Of a stretch of DNA of 64,000 bases, positions 23,064-35,681 are shown in pieces. The stretch comes from Hyparrhenia diplandra. Lineage: Eukaryota; Streptophyta; Magnoliopsida; Poales; Poaceae. Below the pieces are notes generated by a model, which searched no databases, was not told where the DNA came from, and saw only the letters and a list, made by a program, of their open reading frames with translations. The stretch's first letter is position 1. Every line of letters begins with the position of its first letter. The position numbers and the translations under genes are program-made. The stretch spans positions 372,001 to 436,000 of the forward strand of contig JADLZK010011196.1 of assembly GCA_015847255.1 (NCBI GenBank), read 5' to 3'.

Positions 23064-25511
23064 GGGATAGGCTGCTGGTGGTGAGTTGTTTGAGAAAATA
23101 CGTGCCGCAGAACGGCTCAGTGAAGATGAGGATTGTTTGGACCGTAGCCGTTGTCCTAGTGTCAGGTTATCTGGTTGCCCCAAACTATGTCGGACTAATG
23201 ATATGTAGTACATATTTTCTATGTTGCAGAGGCCAGTGGCCTCGCTACTTATTTTTAAGCAGATCGACGATATCAAGGTTCGGCTACCGCTGATCGATAG
23301 CATGCTTTTGCTTTGAAAAAGTATAGGCTGAATCTATAGTATCATATACCATGGAATGGTAGATTGATAATATGCTTTTGCTTGAAAAAAAGTTTAGACT
23401 GAATCTATAATATAATCATATACCATTGAATGTTATAGTTTAGATAATGCCATATAAAGTGCTAGCATGTTAGCCAAAAACATGAGGAAAAGAAAATGTA
23501 TTTGAAACATTCTTAAGTACCGATGTCAATGTTGAAACTGTCGAAGATGAAGTTTTATTCAACAAAGCGATTGCAGTTCTAATCATCATATAGGAATTAG
23601 GCAATAGGAAAATGGAGTGAAGGCAAATGCAAACCGTATCCACAATGGAGCACACTGCGTGAGGGAGAACGGTCAAAGGATGCATCCCTGTACACAAAAG
23701 AAAATTGAAGGTTGACCCAAAGAAAATTAAATGCGCTGGAGAAAAAATCAAGCTCACTTAGAAAGTCGATGCACAATGGCGAGTAAAACAGGGTGGAGCT
23801 GCAGAAAGAAGAATGGAGAAAGGATCTGAGCAAAACCTATGATTTATCGTGGGATGCAGAGGTAGGTGCCACCTCGGTCTGTGACTGCATATCCCACCAG
23901 ATAAATGTCTCACCTTGTTAGGCCATGGGATGATGTTAGCTTGTAAACAAAATGAACTTTTGGTCGAACACTATTCAGTGATAGACAAAATGAACTTCAG
24001 ATCGTGTGCAAAATTACAGGGATTAATAAACAGCACAGACATGGGATGCCTTGCAAGATTTTTGGACAGGACAGATTGTATCGTTACATAAGAAGTATGG
24101 AAAAGGAAATGGGATGTAAATATAGAATCTATTCAGTGATAGAACAGCCCTTAGTATACATACGAACAAAGTGATGCATCGCAGGAAGACGAACCGTGCA
24201 CTGAACCGATGCAGCCGGGGCAAACGACGGGCGGAGGCGGAGGAAGAGGACGTACAGCCGAAAGCTGTGTAAAACCAAGAAATCAGCAGATCGACTGGGC
24301 CCGTGGTATTGTGGAATAAAACAACGGAACAGAGATCAAAAGATTGCTGGCGTAGGCGAATGAAGAGGAGGAAGCAAGATAGATAGGGACCAATCCATGG
24401 AGGCGAAGAAGGCACACACCTACGCAGCGACGTCGACGGCATTGGCACCGCCGCTGCAGGGGAGACGGAGGTACTTTTAAAGTCTCGGGTCGACGGATGC
24501 GGCGAGGCCGGCGCGAGCGCAGGGGCCGAGGCAGCGACGCGGTGCGTGGAGACGCGCGCCCGTCGACGACGGCTCCAAAGCGGAACAGGCAGGAATCACT
24601 GAGATTGGGCCACACCAGAGCTGGGTCCACGAGTCATAGAAAGGGTAAAGAGGCGTGCTCGAGGTCGCGCGACGCGGAACAGGCAACCACCGAGACTGGG
24701 GCTGGGCCCATGAACCACAAGGAGGCCTGCACACGCACGAACTCCCGGCACAGCGCTGACGGTGTGCATTCCGATCCATAGGAAACGGGGCCGGGTGGCA
24801 GCAGCGAGAGGAGCTGCTGGTACCGTTGGAGTAGAAGACGTGGAGGATATGGGTTGGACGAACCGTACGTGAACAGTGATACGATCGTTGTGGGAGCGCG
24901 GATCCTAGGCGCTATATGGAGTTACATATTTTCAATCATTGAGCTTGAGCCCGTGTCCTTGTCCTCTGGGGTCGGTCCTGCGTTTCCTTGCTCACCTAGT
25001 AGTGTAAAAGTTACAGTGTTCTTTTAGTGCCAACTGTTCTTTTAAAAGGTTTAGCGTCAACAATACGACTTGAAAGTTGAAACATACTACTACACATTTT
25101 GGTCTCTCGCCGTTGAATCCACACCGTTGCTGGCGCTATCATCGCACAGAGCCAAAAGGAAAAATGAAAGAACAGACAACCGCAATAGTCACGGCCCTCA
25201 CTGGCACGTTCTCTTTTGCGGGACCCAAAGTTTTACACGAAAAAGAGAATGCATGCCAAAATGTAATGTACGGGGAGAGCAAGGAAGACCTCTCACTCTT
25301 ATGAGAAACCAGAGGCACACACGCACACTGCACATGCGGCTCACACGAACCACACCCTTCACCACCAGCAGATCGTCTCTTCCCCGGCCGGCAGCGTAAC
25401 GATCGCCGAAACGGAACAAATTTGTGTGTGTGTGTGAGAGAGAGCGAGTGTGTCTCTCACGCAGATGCCATGGGCCCATAGCGCACCAAGGACCTCCACT
25501 CATAATATGTT
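23064..25511. other. intergenic region and beta-amylase promoter side
   Basis: A tandem duplication of about 75 bp lies at 23290-23445 (shared 'ATGCTTTTGCTT' and 'GACTGAATCTATA'). A GC-rich stretch at 24480-24790 has open frames on both strands but no motif. The part nearest the gene includes a (GT)n-(GA)n microsatellite at 25421-25445. Confidence 0.4.
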
Positions 25512-25519
25512 TATAAATA
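25512..25519 (+). promoter_or_regulatory. TATA box of the beta-amylase gene
   Basis: TATAAATA about 125 bases upstream of the chosen ATG at 25637. Positional inference. Confidence 0.55.
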
Positions 25520-25636
25520 AACTGAATTAATTCCAAAAACTCGCCGAAGCCACAAGGCACCAATTCGAACTACGCCGAATTGGCACTTTGGCAGCTGAAC
25601 ATTTCAAGGACGAGACAGAATTTCTCAGTGTACATC

Positions 25637-28035
25637 ATGCTGACAGCCTCGCCGTCGTCTCAGGTGAAGCCGCAACAATGGGCGACGTGCCGCATCAGCG
25701 TGGCATCGTCGGCGGCGTCTCTTCCGCCACCGCCGGCCGCCGGACGGCTTGTCACCGTCGTCGAGTCCAGGAGGACGACGACGACGGTTGTCTCCGCCGC
25801 GCTTGGGCCTGTGGCCACCGAGCCCGCAGAAATGTCTCCCGTGCCACAGGTGCGTCCGCGTTCGTGCATGCAGCTAATTACACTGCAATTTTTAGAGCTT
25901 GTTCACCGATCGTGTTGTTTTTGCGGCAGCCTCCGCCACTGTTCAGCGACGAGGAGGAGGCGATGCTCCGCAACTACGTCCCCGTCTACGTCATGCTCCC
26001 AGTAAGCTAAAAATTCATCAGAAACGCCTGCAAAAATCGATCAAGCTGCTTCTTCACCATTGTCCAATAATGTCCATGACCACAACATCATAACACCATG
26101 GACGCGCATGGCAGCTCGAAGTGGTTACCACGGAGAACGAGCTGGAGGACGCGGGAAGCTCCGGGCGCAGCTGCGGCGGCTCAAGGAGGCCGGCGTGGAC
26201 GGCGTGATGGTGGACGTGTGGTGGGGTATCGTGGAGGGCGCCGGGCCGGGGCTGTACGAGTGGCGCGCGTACCGGGAGCTGTTCGGGATCGTGCAGGCGC
26301 AGGGGCTCAAGCTGCAGGCCATCATGTCGTTCCACGCGTGCGGCGGCAACGTCGGCGACGCCGTCAACATCCCGATTCCGCGCTGGGTGAGGGGAGGTCG
26401 GCGACGGCGACCCCGACGTGTTCTACACGAGCTCCAGCGGGGCAAGGAACCAGGAGTACCTCACCATTGGCGTCGATGACGAGCCACTGTTCTATGGCAG
26501 GACTGCCATCCAGGTCGGTCGGGCATGCGTTCACCGTGCACAACTGCAGATGGCATAGTCGTTCGTTCGTGACTAAATGGAAGCAGATTCATGTCACTGA
26601 CACTAATCAAACGCTAATCGTGCGTTGTTCAGTTGTATGCCGATTTCATGAAGAGCTTCAGGGAGAACATGGCTGATTTCATGGACTCTGGCCTGATCGT
26701 GGACATCGAGGTGGGGCTTGGCCCTGCAGGGGAGCTGAGGTACCCGTCCTACCCGGAGACACAGGGGTGGGTGTTCCCCGGCATCGGACAGTTCCAGGTA
26801 ATCTACTAGCTCATCGTTCAATCTCTCTGACCGTCTTCAGCAGTTGCACCGGAGATTCAGAACTAGCACACTACACTACTGTGCTTGTAGTGCTACGACA
26901 AGTACCTGGAGGCGGATTTCAAGGAGGCGGCGGCGGCAGCCGGGCACCCAGACTGGGAGCTACCCGACGACGCTGGGGAGATCAACGACACGCCGGAGGA
27001 CACGGGGTTCTTCGCGGCGGAGCGAGGGACCTACCTCACCGAGCAGGGGAGGTTCTTCCTGACGTGGTACTCCGGCAAGCTGATCGAGCATGGCGACAGG
27101 GTCTTGGATGAAGCCAACAAGGCCTTCCTGGGATGCAAGGTCAAGCTCGCCGCAAAAGTGTCCGGGATACACTGGTGGTACAGGCACCCGAGCCACGCGG
27201 CGGAGCTGGCCGCCGGGTACTACAACCTCGGCGGCCGGGACGGGTACGCGCCGATCGCGCGCATGCTGGCGCGGCACGACGGCGCCATCCTCAACTTCAC
27301 CTGCGCGGAGATGCGGAACTCGGAGCAGGTCGAGGAGGCCATGAGCGCCCCGGAGCAGCTCGTCCAGCAGGTGCTCAGCACCGGGTGGAGGGAGGGGATT
27401 GAGGTGGCGTGCGAGAACGCGTTGAGCCGATACGACCGCCGGGCATACAACCAGATGCTGCTCAACGCTCGGCCCAACGGCGTCGACCTCTCCGGAGGCG
27501 GCGCCGGCGACGCGCCGCGCAGGGTCGCGGCGGTGACGTACCTCCGGCTCTCGGACGAGCTCCTGGCCAGCAACAACTTCCGGAGATTCCGGACCTTCGT
27601 CCGGAAACTGCACGCCGACCTGGTAAGCCTCTCGGGCTTTGGGCTTAGCGCACCTCGTTCTGGCCCATTTGACTGTACAAACTGGGCTTCTTTGATCTGG
27701 GCTGCACTGCATATAACATAACCATCTGTTGATTTATGAAGGATTACTGCCCTGATCCGGACCGGTACGGTCGGCCCATCAGGCCCCTGGAGCGGTCCGC
27801 GCCAGAGATGCCCATAGAGCAGCTGCTGGAAGGCACCGCACCGGCGCCGGCGCCGGAGTTCCCGTTCGATCCCGAGACCGACATGACCGTCGGCGGCTGG
27901 CTCGCGGAGGCTGTCGACTGGGTGCTCGATAAGATCGAGTGGGTACTTCGATCAGCGCCGGCCCTGTGTTCGAGGCCGAGGCCCGGCGAAACTAAAATTT
28001 GGGGCCCTTTGGCCTTTGTACATACATGTGGTTGA
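25637..28035 (+). CDS. plastid-type beta-amylase (glycoside hydrolase family 14), six exons, 3' end altered by a hAT insertion
   Basis: Exons are 25637-25849, 25930-26001, 26115-26513, 26633-26797, 26891-27622 and 27742-28035. The enzyme releases maltose from the non-reducing ends of starch glucans. The first 70 residues are rich in Ser, Ala, Pro and Thr, like a plastid transit peptide. The catalytic domain begins at 'NYVPVYVMLP'. Motifs seen are 'GVMVDVWWGIVE', 'SFHACGGNVGD' (family signature), 'GLGPAGELRYPSYP' with the acid Glu (near residue 261), 'HWWYRHPSHAAELAAGYYN' and 'NFTCAEMRNSEQ' with the base Glu (near 423). Two compensating homopolymer indels disturb exon 3: one G missing at 26153-26155 and one extra at 26391-26394, so only the stretch between them is out of frame. 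The frame now ends at TGA 28033-28035 inside a transposon. Before the insertion the protein would have ended '...KIEWVLR' at a TAG (see the hAT element). It looks most like the BAM1 class, but I cannot be sure which paralogue. Confidence 0.92.
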
Positions 28036-28695
28036 AAGTAGTAAATGTAAATAACTAGTGATTTGTCTTGGCGCATGCGCTACGCTGAGTCATAACGCAT
28101 GACTCTATCCAAGAAATGCAATAATGTTCGATAGTAGCGACACAAGAGCACCGAAATAGGAAACAATACAATGAGTTTAAAAATCATACGCAAGACATAG
28201 GAAATAACAGAGTTTACGAAATCGATGGTTGTTCCGACATAGCTTAGTTAGGCCAGATTCCTAAGGTCGGGCGCGAGTTCTGCGAGATGTTATATATATT
28301 ACATAGAAGAGTGCTAAATTTGAAAGGTCATGCGGGCGTAGCATACAACGAGATGAGACTTTCACAGCGGACTCAAAGCTTGGTCTTTGGGGAGCCGCCT
28401 GCATTTTAAATCATCGGACGACAAAGCTCTAACCAATCTAGAAACCATATCCATCAACAAATAGTCAACCGTGTAAGACGGACAACATAATAGCGGCTCA
28501 TGATAGCACCTAACCGGAGGTGGGAAAAGCGAAAAAGAATGGTAAGTCGAAAAATTTGGTACCGTTATCCGAAATCGCAAAAAAGATTTACAAATGATAC
28601 ATAAGGGTGTGTGTTCTAATATTGTATTCGGAGGTCCAAGGTACACATGGTAAGTGAAATTTGTTTTAACATGGACACCAAATAAATTACACATA

Positions 28696-28998
28696 GGGGC
28701 ACTACATTTGTGAAATCTTGGACCAACCGAAAGTGCCATGAGCATGTTCAAACGAAAAGTTCCATAGGCTTCTCTTCTTCTGTTTCCATAAAGCAAACAA
28801 ATACATGATCGAAGCCTATCATCATTTTAAAGTGGAGAAATATTTATTGCAATAGGGAGAACTGCTTTATGAAACATCACAAATAAATGGAAGGACCGTT
28901 ACCTCCAGGAGGGGCATTGCATTTGTGAAATATTGGACCAATCATGTTCAAATGACAAGCTCCATAGGATTCTGTTCTTATGTTTCCATAAAATCTCC
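28696..28998. repeat. imperfect direct repeats inside the hAT element
   Basis: Two copies (28696-28798 and 28913-28998) share 'CATTTGTGAAAT', 'TTGGACCAA', 'CATGTTCAAA' and 'TTCCATAGG'. A second repeated module ('CACAAACACATGG', preceded by 'TTTGCCTA.GCAA') occurs at about 29845 and 30640. These show internal duplication of non-coding DNA. Confidence 0.55.
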
Positions 28999-31933
28999 AA
29001 CTGAGGGCATAGGAATGTAAAAATACCGAACAATCGGTCACAAAAAGGTAGACCAAAACCCAATGTCTAAAGTTAGTCCAACCCCTCTCATTTCTTCAAA
29101 CATCGGGGGAACTCAAACACGCAATGTGTTTACAAATAATTAAAGCAGTGCATACACCATGATTAACAATGGAAGTTCCCCTACTTGAAACAAAAAAAAC
29201 TTTTTTATCAGACAATGGACTTAATGTTGTCACACCTAGAATAACAGCCCTGGCCCTGGCCATTGCTCTTAGACCAAAAAGGACCAGATCAGTAAAAATG
29301 AATAAATTTGACCAGATTTACAATGGATCCACTATCAAGGGTTCACCATAGGCAATATCAATGGATCCACTATATCTCACAAAGAAGCTAAGATGAATCT
29401 TGACAACCAAATTTGGTCAAAGAAGACAAACATGAATAAAAGGATCATTTTTTTCTGCTAACCAATAAAAAGATCAGATTCGATTAAAAAGGAACAAATT
29501 TACAGGGGACCCACGGAAGCTACTAATAAATGTCAAAAGACATCGAGAAGCCTACATGAAAAATGAAATTTCTATCAACCTCTATGCTACCCCAATCCTT
29601 CTTTCAACATGAGCATTATATCAAATTTTGAGAACTATGAGGCGAGATACATTAAATACGGTGATAACAGAACTTCGATCAAAAGATAATTTACAACCAT
29701 GTGCTTCCGATTGCATTCTTTCAACCCAAAAGATCTTTCTTTTGTTGTGGTATGCAATCATGACCTTCTCGCAAATCAACCGACAGATGATTAAAGAAAT
29801 CAAATTTAACAGATAGGGTGCTAAAGTGAATAGATATTTGTCTATCTTTTGCCTAAGCAACGTCACAAACACATGGTCACTAATATACGACCGGATCAGC
29901 TACTTTCTTTAGATGCACAATTCTTCAGGTAGTCAAGACGGTAGCGAAGGTCAAGGCGGTGTACCTTGAGCAATGCTATCTGTCTATTTAAAGTGCCTCT
30001 CATACTAAATCTCCGGCTTAGGTCCTACACAAAAAGCGAAAATGGCAAACCAAGAGCCTAAAACTTTGTGTGGGACAACTTTTAAAAAATATGGAGCATG
30101 ACAATATATGAGGGATTCATTGACTGCTATCAAAGCTAATGCTTTTTCCATCCCTTTTTAACAAATCAATTACTCGAGAACTTTATGGTAGCCTAAAGAG
30201 AGCCTTCGATCATGGATGAAGTAGTTGAGATGAAGGACATCGATATATACCCGACAGTTGGATTTGCAACATGGTAGTGCAGCCTGTGAGAGAACCGGCA
30301 GGCAGCGGCTAACGGAGTGCATATACAGATATAGCATCTGCATTCCAAGGCATAAGCTTACGCTTAGTAATTTCTTTTACAGACTTAGCAAAACAGACCT
30401 TTACAAAAATAAAAGGCAAATCAAGCCGATTACTCCATAAATCATGGAATGACGATCATTTAGAAAGTACTAAGTCAACCTTTTCTCTGGTTTGACCTTA
30501 GTGACGACTGCGGCAGGAAGAACCTAAAAATTTAAATTGAATGTTGCATACCTCGAGGATCCGCAAGAAAAAAGTGCAACATAATATTAAAGGGATTAAA
30601 CTGGATGGACAAGATGCCAAAATGAATTAGGAGTCTGTCTAACCTTTGCCTAGGCAATATCACAAACACATGGTGTGCTAGAGTATAAGCCAAATCAAGG
30701 CACATATTGTCACCGGCCCGGGTAGGTCTGCCAAAAACAAATAAAAAGAGATCAACATAGAAATCAAACGAAGGAAAATACAGCAGCCAGAAAAACTGTT
30801 AATAAATTAAAAGGCTGCGAGGAACGCAATCAAGAACATTCTGACCATAAATGTGTTCACGCGATGGAGATGTTGACACGAAAGGCAGCTAGAAGGAGGA
30901 GCAACGGGCTTGGGAGAGAGGAACGGCGTGGGAGGAGATAAAAGGTCGTAGGGTCATGAGCCTCCGTGCGCGGCCGGAGGAGCCGGCATGCTCAGCCGTC
31001 GCCGCTTTCGCCCGGTCAATCGCACGCCTGCCCGGCGCCCGTGGAAGCCGGGTCGTACGCACCCGGCATGTAGAAGCGGCGTACGAGGCCGGATCCGGTG
31101 GGGGAACGCCGGATCCGAATTTAGGCCATGGCCGGTGCTAGGCCGCCGACGTCGCCCTGCCCGCGAGACGGAAGGGGCGAGGAGGGAGAAGGAGGAGGGT
31201 GGCGCCGCCGCACGGGGGCCAGCCACCGCGAGGCCGCGTCGCGCGTCGCCCGTCCGCGTCGGGAGGGAGAGAGCCGGCCGGCTATGACGAGAGCTAGGGT
31301 TAGGGTTGAAACCGCGGCGGTGAAATCCGGGCATGGAGGCCGACGAGGTGAGAGGGGGAGAGGGAGGGCCGGAGGAGGAGGAGGAGGGGAGGAAGAGGAC
31401 CGGGGCGGGGGCGCCGCCACGGCCGCTCCGCGCCCGGCCGCCCCGGGCCCTGGCCGCGTCGGAGGGAGAGCCGAGAGGGAGAGAGGGGCTTGGCGTGGAG
31501 CGAGGTTTTTTTTTTTTTTTCGAGAAGAGAGAAGCGCAGATATATTGGTAGGCTAAGCGGGGGTTTTTGAAAAAATCTCGGAGGCGGGGCGGGTAAATCG
31601 TGAAAACCGCCACGAATGTCCTCTTCGGCCGAAGGATTTTCATAATTCGGGGACCTGAACGGTAAAAAAACTTGGCCTGAGTTTCTTGTTTACCGAGGGA
31701 CTGGGGTGGAGTATGGCGTGATTTCGGGTAAAGGGAAGGACTTTTTCAAAAACGCCAAAACAGCGAGGCGTCCGATGGCGGATCCGACGGGCCGGCATTT
31801 TGGGACGGCGTGGATAGCGTGAGGCCGGGTTTTCTCCACAACCAATTTACTCTTTAAATATATATATATATTTAAGCTGCGGATGTCAAAGTCATATTCA
31901 TATGTAACAATCTATAAATTTAAAATTACCTTA
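28999..31933. other. non-coding interior of the hAT element, with a GC-rich block
   Basis: 28999-30900 is AT-rich without a gene. 30950-31560 is very GC-rich and open in several frames on both strands; the longest (229 codons, minus) is Pro/Arg/Ser-rich with no domain. A TATA-like 'CCAATATATCTGCGC' on the minus strand near 31545 could head a transcript reading into this block. I see no evidence of a functional protein. Confidence 0.4.
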
Positions 31934-32772
31934 AAAATTCCTGCTAACATTCCTTGATGCGAAGTCATTGATGATGGTATTAATATCGATCTTATCCATC
32001 AATTGCTTCTCAATGCATAATGTTGCCAACCCATTTAACCCTCCCTGAGACATTGTAGATCTCAAATAATTCTTCAACAATTTTAGTTTTGAGAAGCTTC
32101 TTTCAGCTGATGCCACCGTCACAGCCTCTCACTGATATGTTTCAGTCTCTATACCCATCATTCCCCAATGCACTCTTGCACTTTTTTTGAATTAAAAGCT
32201 TACAGCAAAAGCAAAACACTTTTATCCAAGTGTTTGGAATAAACTAGCCATTTTCTGTCACGTAGCTCTCCATTAGTCATCTCTCTTTGATAATGAGAAT
32301 ATGCAAAATGCCTTAAATTATCATCAAAGGGGAATACAATATTGTCTTCTCTTATAGGCCCCTTTTCAACTAAAATATCCCTTGCTTTGTTATCAAGATT
32401 ATCCCAATTTCTTGGATCATAAATATCCATATGACACACTGGTTCCTCATCAAGACTAGTATTTTCTGTAGCATTTGAATTAAATGCGTGCTCAGCATTA
32501 CTCACATTGTTTTGCTCCATATCAATGCCGACATTCTCATCAGAAGGAGCAAGACCTTCATCTTCTGGAATAATATGTGTTGGTTGCTTCCAGACAACTA
32601 TCGCCAACTGGTTTGGATCTTTTGAAGTGTTTGAACTATTCTTGAGAAACTTATGGATAGAACCCCTCTGTGATTGTGTCAACTCATCTAATCGTGCTCT
32701 CTTTTTCCTTTTCTCACTGCCAGAAGCATACTTTCTATTTCCTGACGACATGATGCTGTTAAATTTACACAA
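31934..32772 (-). pseudogene. broken, internally deleted hAT transposase (TTF zinc-finger / ZMYM1-like)
   Basis: The N-terminal part (32772-32200) reads into 'YDPRNWDNLDNKARD' and 'RDRKWLVYSKHLDK', the start of the TTF-type zinc finger, then shifts frame at an A run near 32225 where 'VFCFCC' would follow. The C-terminal part (32122-31934) reads 'SAERSFSKLKLLKNYLRSTM', 'RLNGLATL'-like sequence and 'IINDFASRNV', the hAT dimerisation domain. The two ends lie about 80 bases apart, so the long catalytic core with its acidic residues is missing. The element cannot make its own transposase. Related full-length proteins exist widely in plants, some without known mobility. Confidence 0.8.
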
Positions 32773-33374
32773 ACAATCAGTTCAAAAAAACTAACTCATA
32801 TATAGTATATAGATCTACTCGTGTAGACGTGTAGTTGGCTCACCAAGTCACCAGTCACCGCCGATGGACGATTCGTTGGGGTCGGTCCAGCGTCGGAGTC
32901 TGGAGACGGACCACGGTCGTGGAGATCGCAGCGGCCGCGTCAGTCTCGCCTCGCGCCGTCGACGCGCGTCTCACTTGGCCAGTCGCCGCGGCCGCCGCGT
33001 CGGCCGCTCGCCAGCAATCTGCGTCGCCGCCGCGGACCAAGCCCAGCCCAAGGACTCGCGTAGAGTGTGGACGCGTAGACTGACTGGAGTCGCGGAGTCG
33101 GCGGACGTGGAGTCGAGCAACTGGCTTCGTTCGGAAGGAAGCGTTTTCTTTCCTTTTTTTAATACGGCCTCGATCCTTCTCTCGTAAACGTCAGGACTCA
33201 GGAGCACTAGCAGGCTGGCTGGGCCGGCATTCAGCCTTTCACTACTGACCAAAATGCCAAATATTACTAAGGCCTATTACTAATATACCTAGAGTATGCA
33301 TTCCTGGGTTGGGGCCCTTCCAGATTGGGGGCCCAGGGCGGCCGCCCCGTCAGCCCACGTCCAGGGCCGGCTCT
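32773..33374. other. promoter and leader end of the hAT element
   Basis: A GC-rich segment (32830-33130) upstream of the transposase start, with overlapping open frames but no motif. The last 100 bases are subterminal sequence rich in 'GGGGCCC', matching 'GGGGCCCTTT' near the left end. Confidence 0.45.
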
Positions 33375-33382
33375 GCTTCGAT

Positions 33383-34870
33383 AGGATCAGATCGCCCTCC
33401 TCCATTCCTCCAATGCAGTTGTGCTAGCAGCACCATGTGATTAATATTGTAATGAGCAAAATGAACCAAAGGTCCACTATCTTTTTTCTTTATGTCATCT
33501 AGGTCCATCACATCTAAATTACAGTTTTAGGTCCATTAATTTTTTAAGTGGTTCACTGGAGGTCCAAACCTCCCTAGAAAGAGCTGATTGGTGATATTAT
33601 CTTTGCAAAAAGAAAAAAAAAAAAAACCTCTACCATTCTCTCCCTTGGAATATAATGCTCAAAACAGGTCAACCCCTTATAATCGAAAGTAAAACAAAGG
33701 AAAATCTTAAAAGTAATTTGCATTGATATATATTGCCAAAATCAACACAAAAAACTGTATACATTTTAGCTCCCCATCTATATCTAAGGATAATAGACAA
33801 AAAAAAAGTGTCATGATTAACCGGAATAGGAGTTCTTGTTCTTAGTAGTTTTTAGTTTTTTATTTGTTTTCATTCTTCTTTTTCTTTTGGCCTGTATCCG
33901 TTAGCAGAGCCCACTTTCATTATTTTTTTTATCTCCATTTTTTCTTGCACTTCTCCAAGAGGATTCAAAACCTAATTAACCCTTGTTTGCTTGAATTTAT
34001 TAGCATGGTAAAGTATTTTCTCTCACACGATAAATCAGCGCCGCCCGACTTATCAACCATAAAAACTTGATTTTTTTGCAACATTGAAAAAATTGCTGCA
34101 ATAAATCTCTATCTTAACTCTTATGCAATTAGGACCAACCTGGTATGAAGAAAGAAAAGTATAAAAGTGACTAGAATGATTTGAAAATAGTCCATAATTC
34201 CTAGTGCAAATTGTCTTTAATATTTAGGAACAAGATTTTGGAACCCATTAGAGAAGCTTCATAATATACTCCCAACTTTTTGCATGTTGAGAGAATTAGC
34301 TAGCGAGTTTGTCTATATAGGTGTAGTAGATAGATGTTTCGATTAGTTATTTAAACCGTCTTTTTAAGACCAATTGCTCAAGATTCATTCAACAATTGAA
34401 ACGTCTCACATGATTAAATCAATATAAAGTTGCCAAGTCTTGTTTAACAAGTTTTATTACAACTTCATCTAAATTGGTAGAAACTATCAAATACTAACTG
34501 AAAAACAAATTTATAAGAGAAGCTCCGGAGATAAAAGGGGGTCTATGATATGAGAGTGAAGTTGTCTACTTCCTCGATCCCCAAAAAAAATTCAATTCTA
34601 AGTACGAATTTTTTTTTTTTTTGGTGAAGGATACACCACAAATGATGTCAGCGTCATGCGTTTTTTTTTATATAGTTCGAGCTTCTCTAAAAATAGAAAT
34701 CAGAAGGGGAAACATCATGTTTTGGTTGTTTTGATTTCTAATCTCCACAATAACTTTGGTTTACCATTTTTGTTAGATTTTAGCTAGATTTAGAAGAAAA
34801 GCGTTTAGCAGGTCTTAAGAATCGGTAGAGAGAGAGAGCCTATAAATACCTAAACACGGACGGAGCTTTA
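33383..34870. other. intergenic DNA; left part is the displaced beta-amylase 3' UTR
   Basis: Directly after the right target copy, sequence such as 'AGGATCAGATCGCCC...' is likely the original 3' UTR of beta-amylase. The rest is AT-rich with no supported gene. Confidence 0.45.
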
Positions 34871-34880
34871 TATCTTCAAG

Positions 34881-35385
34881 GGAAAAAGTCTAAATCACAC
34901 CCCACGTTTGGGAGGTGGTCTAAATCACCCCGACCTTTAAAATGATCTAAATCACCCTACGAACTTTTGAAAACCGATCAAATTACCCCTAAATTAGTTT
35001 TGAAAAATCATAGAAAATCATAGAAAAATCATAAAATAGAAAATAAAATTGTGCTAAACTCCAAATGAGTAGATCTACGCAATGAACATATAATATGGTA
35101 TACTTTAGTACATTTTTTTTACAACTACGAGGAAAAGCATAAATCTAAAGCTACAAAAAAAATGTACTAAAAGCATACCATATTATTTGTTCATTCGTAG
35201 ATCTACTCATTTGGAGTCTAGCACAATTTTATTTTCCATTTTATGATTTTTCTATGATTTTTTAAAACCGCTTTTAGGGGTAATTTGATTTTTTTAAATT
35301 TTCGTGGAAGTGATTAGGCACCATTTCAAAAGTCGGAGGTGATTTGTAACCACCTCCCAAAGGTGGGACGATTTAGACTTTTTCC
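34881..35385. mobile_element. 505 bp foldback MITE, Mutator-like, with perfect 10 bp target duplication
   Basis: The element starts GGAAAAAGTCTAAATC and ends GATTTAGACTTTTTCC. Its arms pair over most of its length: the centre repeats 'GTAGATCTACTCATTTGGAG' in inverted form, and 'TTTGGGAGGTGGT' occurs in both ends. Both flanks are TATCTTCAAG (34871-34880 and 35386-35395). Long inverted repeats with a target site near 9-10 bp fit a Mutator-derived MITE. It sits about 300 bases upstream of the polyubiquitin TATA box. Confidence 0.88.
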
Positions 35386-35681
35386 TATCTTCAAGTGAGC
35401 GTTAGTGAGCCCATTTAACGGCGTCGACAAGTCTAATCTAACGGACAGCAACCAACGAACCACCACCACCAGCGCCGAGCCAAGCGACGTTGACACGGCA
35501 TCTCTCTGGCGTCTGGCCCCTCTCGAAAGTTCCGCTCCACCTCCTCTCCCGGTGGCGGTTTCCAAATCCGTTCCGTTCCGCCTCCTGCCTTCTCGTCACC
35601 GCACACAAGGCACGAAACCGTGACGGCACCGGCAGCACGAGGGGCTTCCTGCTCCTTCCCGTTCCCTTCCTCGTCCGCCGC

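Larger units (their letters stand above)
27953..33375 (-). mobile_element. hAT element (TTF/ZMYM1-like transposase), 5.4 kb, inserted in the beta-amylase stop codon
   Basis: The left end CAGCGCCGGCCCTG and the complement of the right end CAGAGCCGGCCCTG are inverted repeats with one mismatch in 14, the classic terminus of this grass hAT group. Both flanks carry CTTCGAT (27946-27952 and 33376-33382), seven of the usual eight target bases. Removing the element and one target copy joins '...GTACTTCGA' to 'TAG', restoring a stop codon right after the conserved beta-amylase C-terminus, and 33376 onward becomes the gene's 3' UTR. A broken transposase lies on the minus strand at 31934-32772. The interior from about 28.1 to 31.85 kb is non-coding, contains imperfect direct repeats, and may include nested insertions. 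Confidence 0.85.

Noticed and set aside
30954..31643. 229-codon minus-strand frame in the hAT interior
   Set aside because: Pro/Ser/Arg-rich low-complexity product of GC-rich DNA. A TATA-like box nearby is not enough to call a gene.
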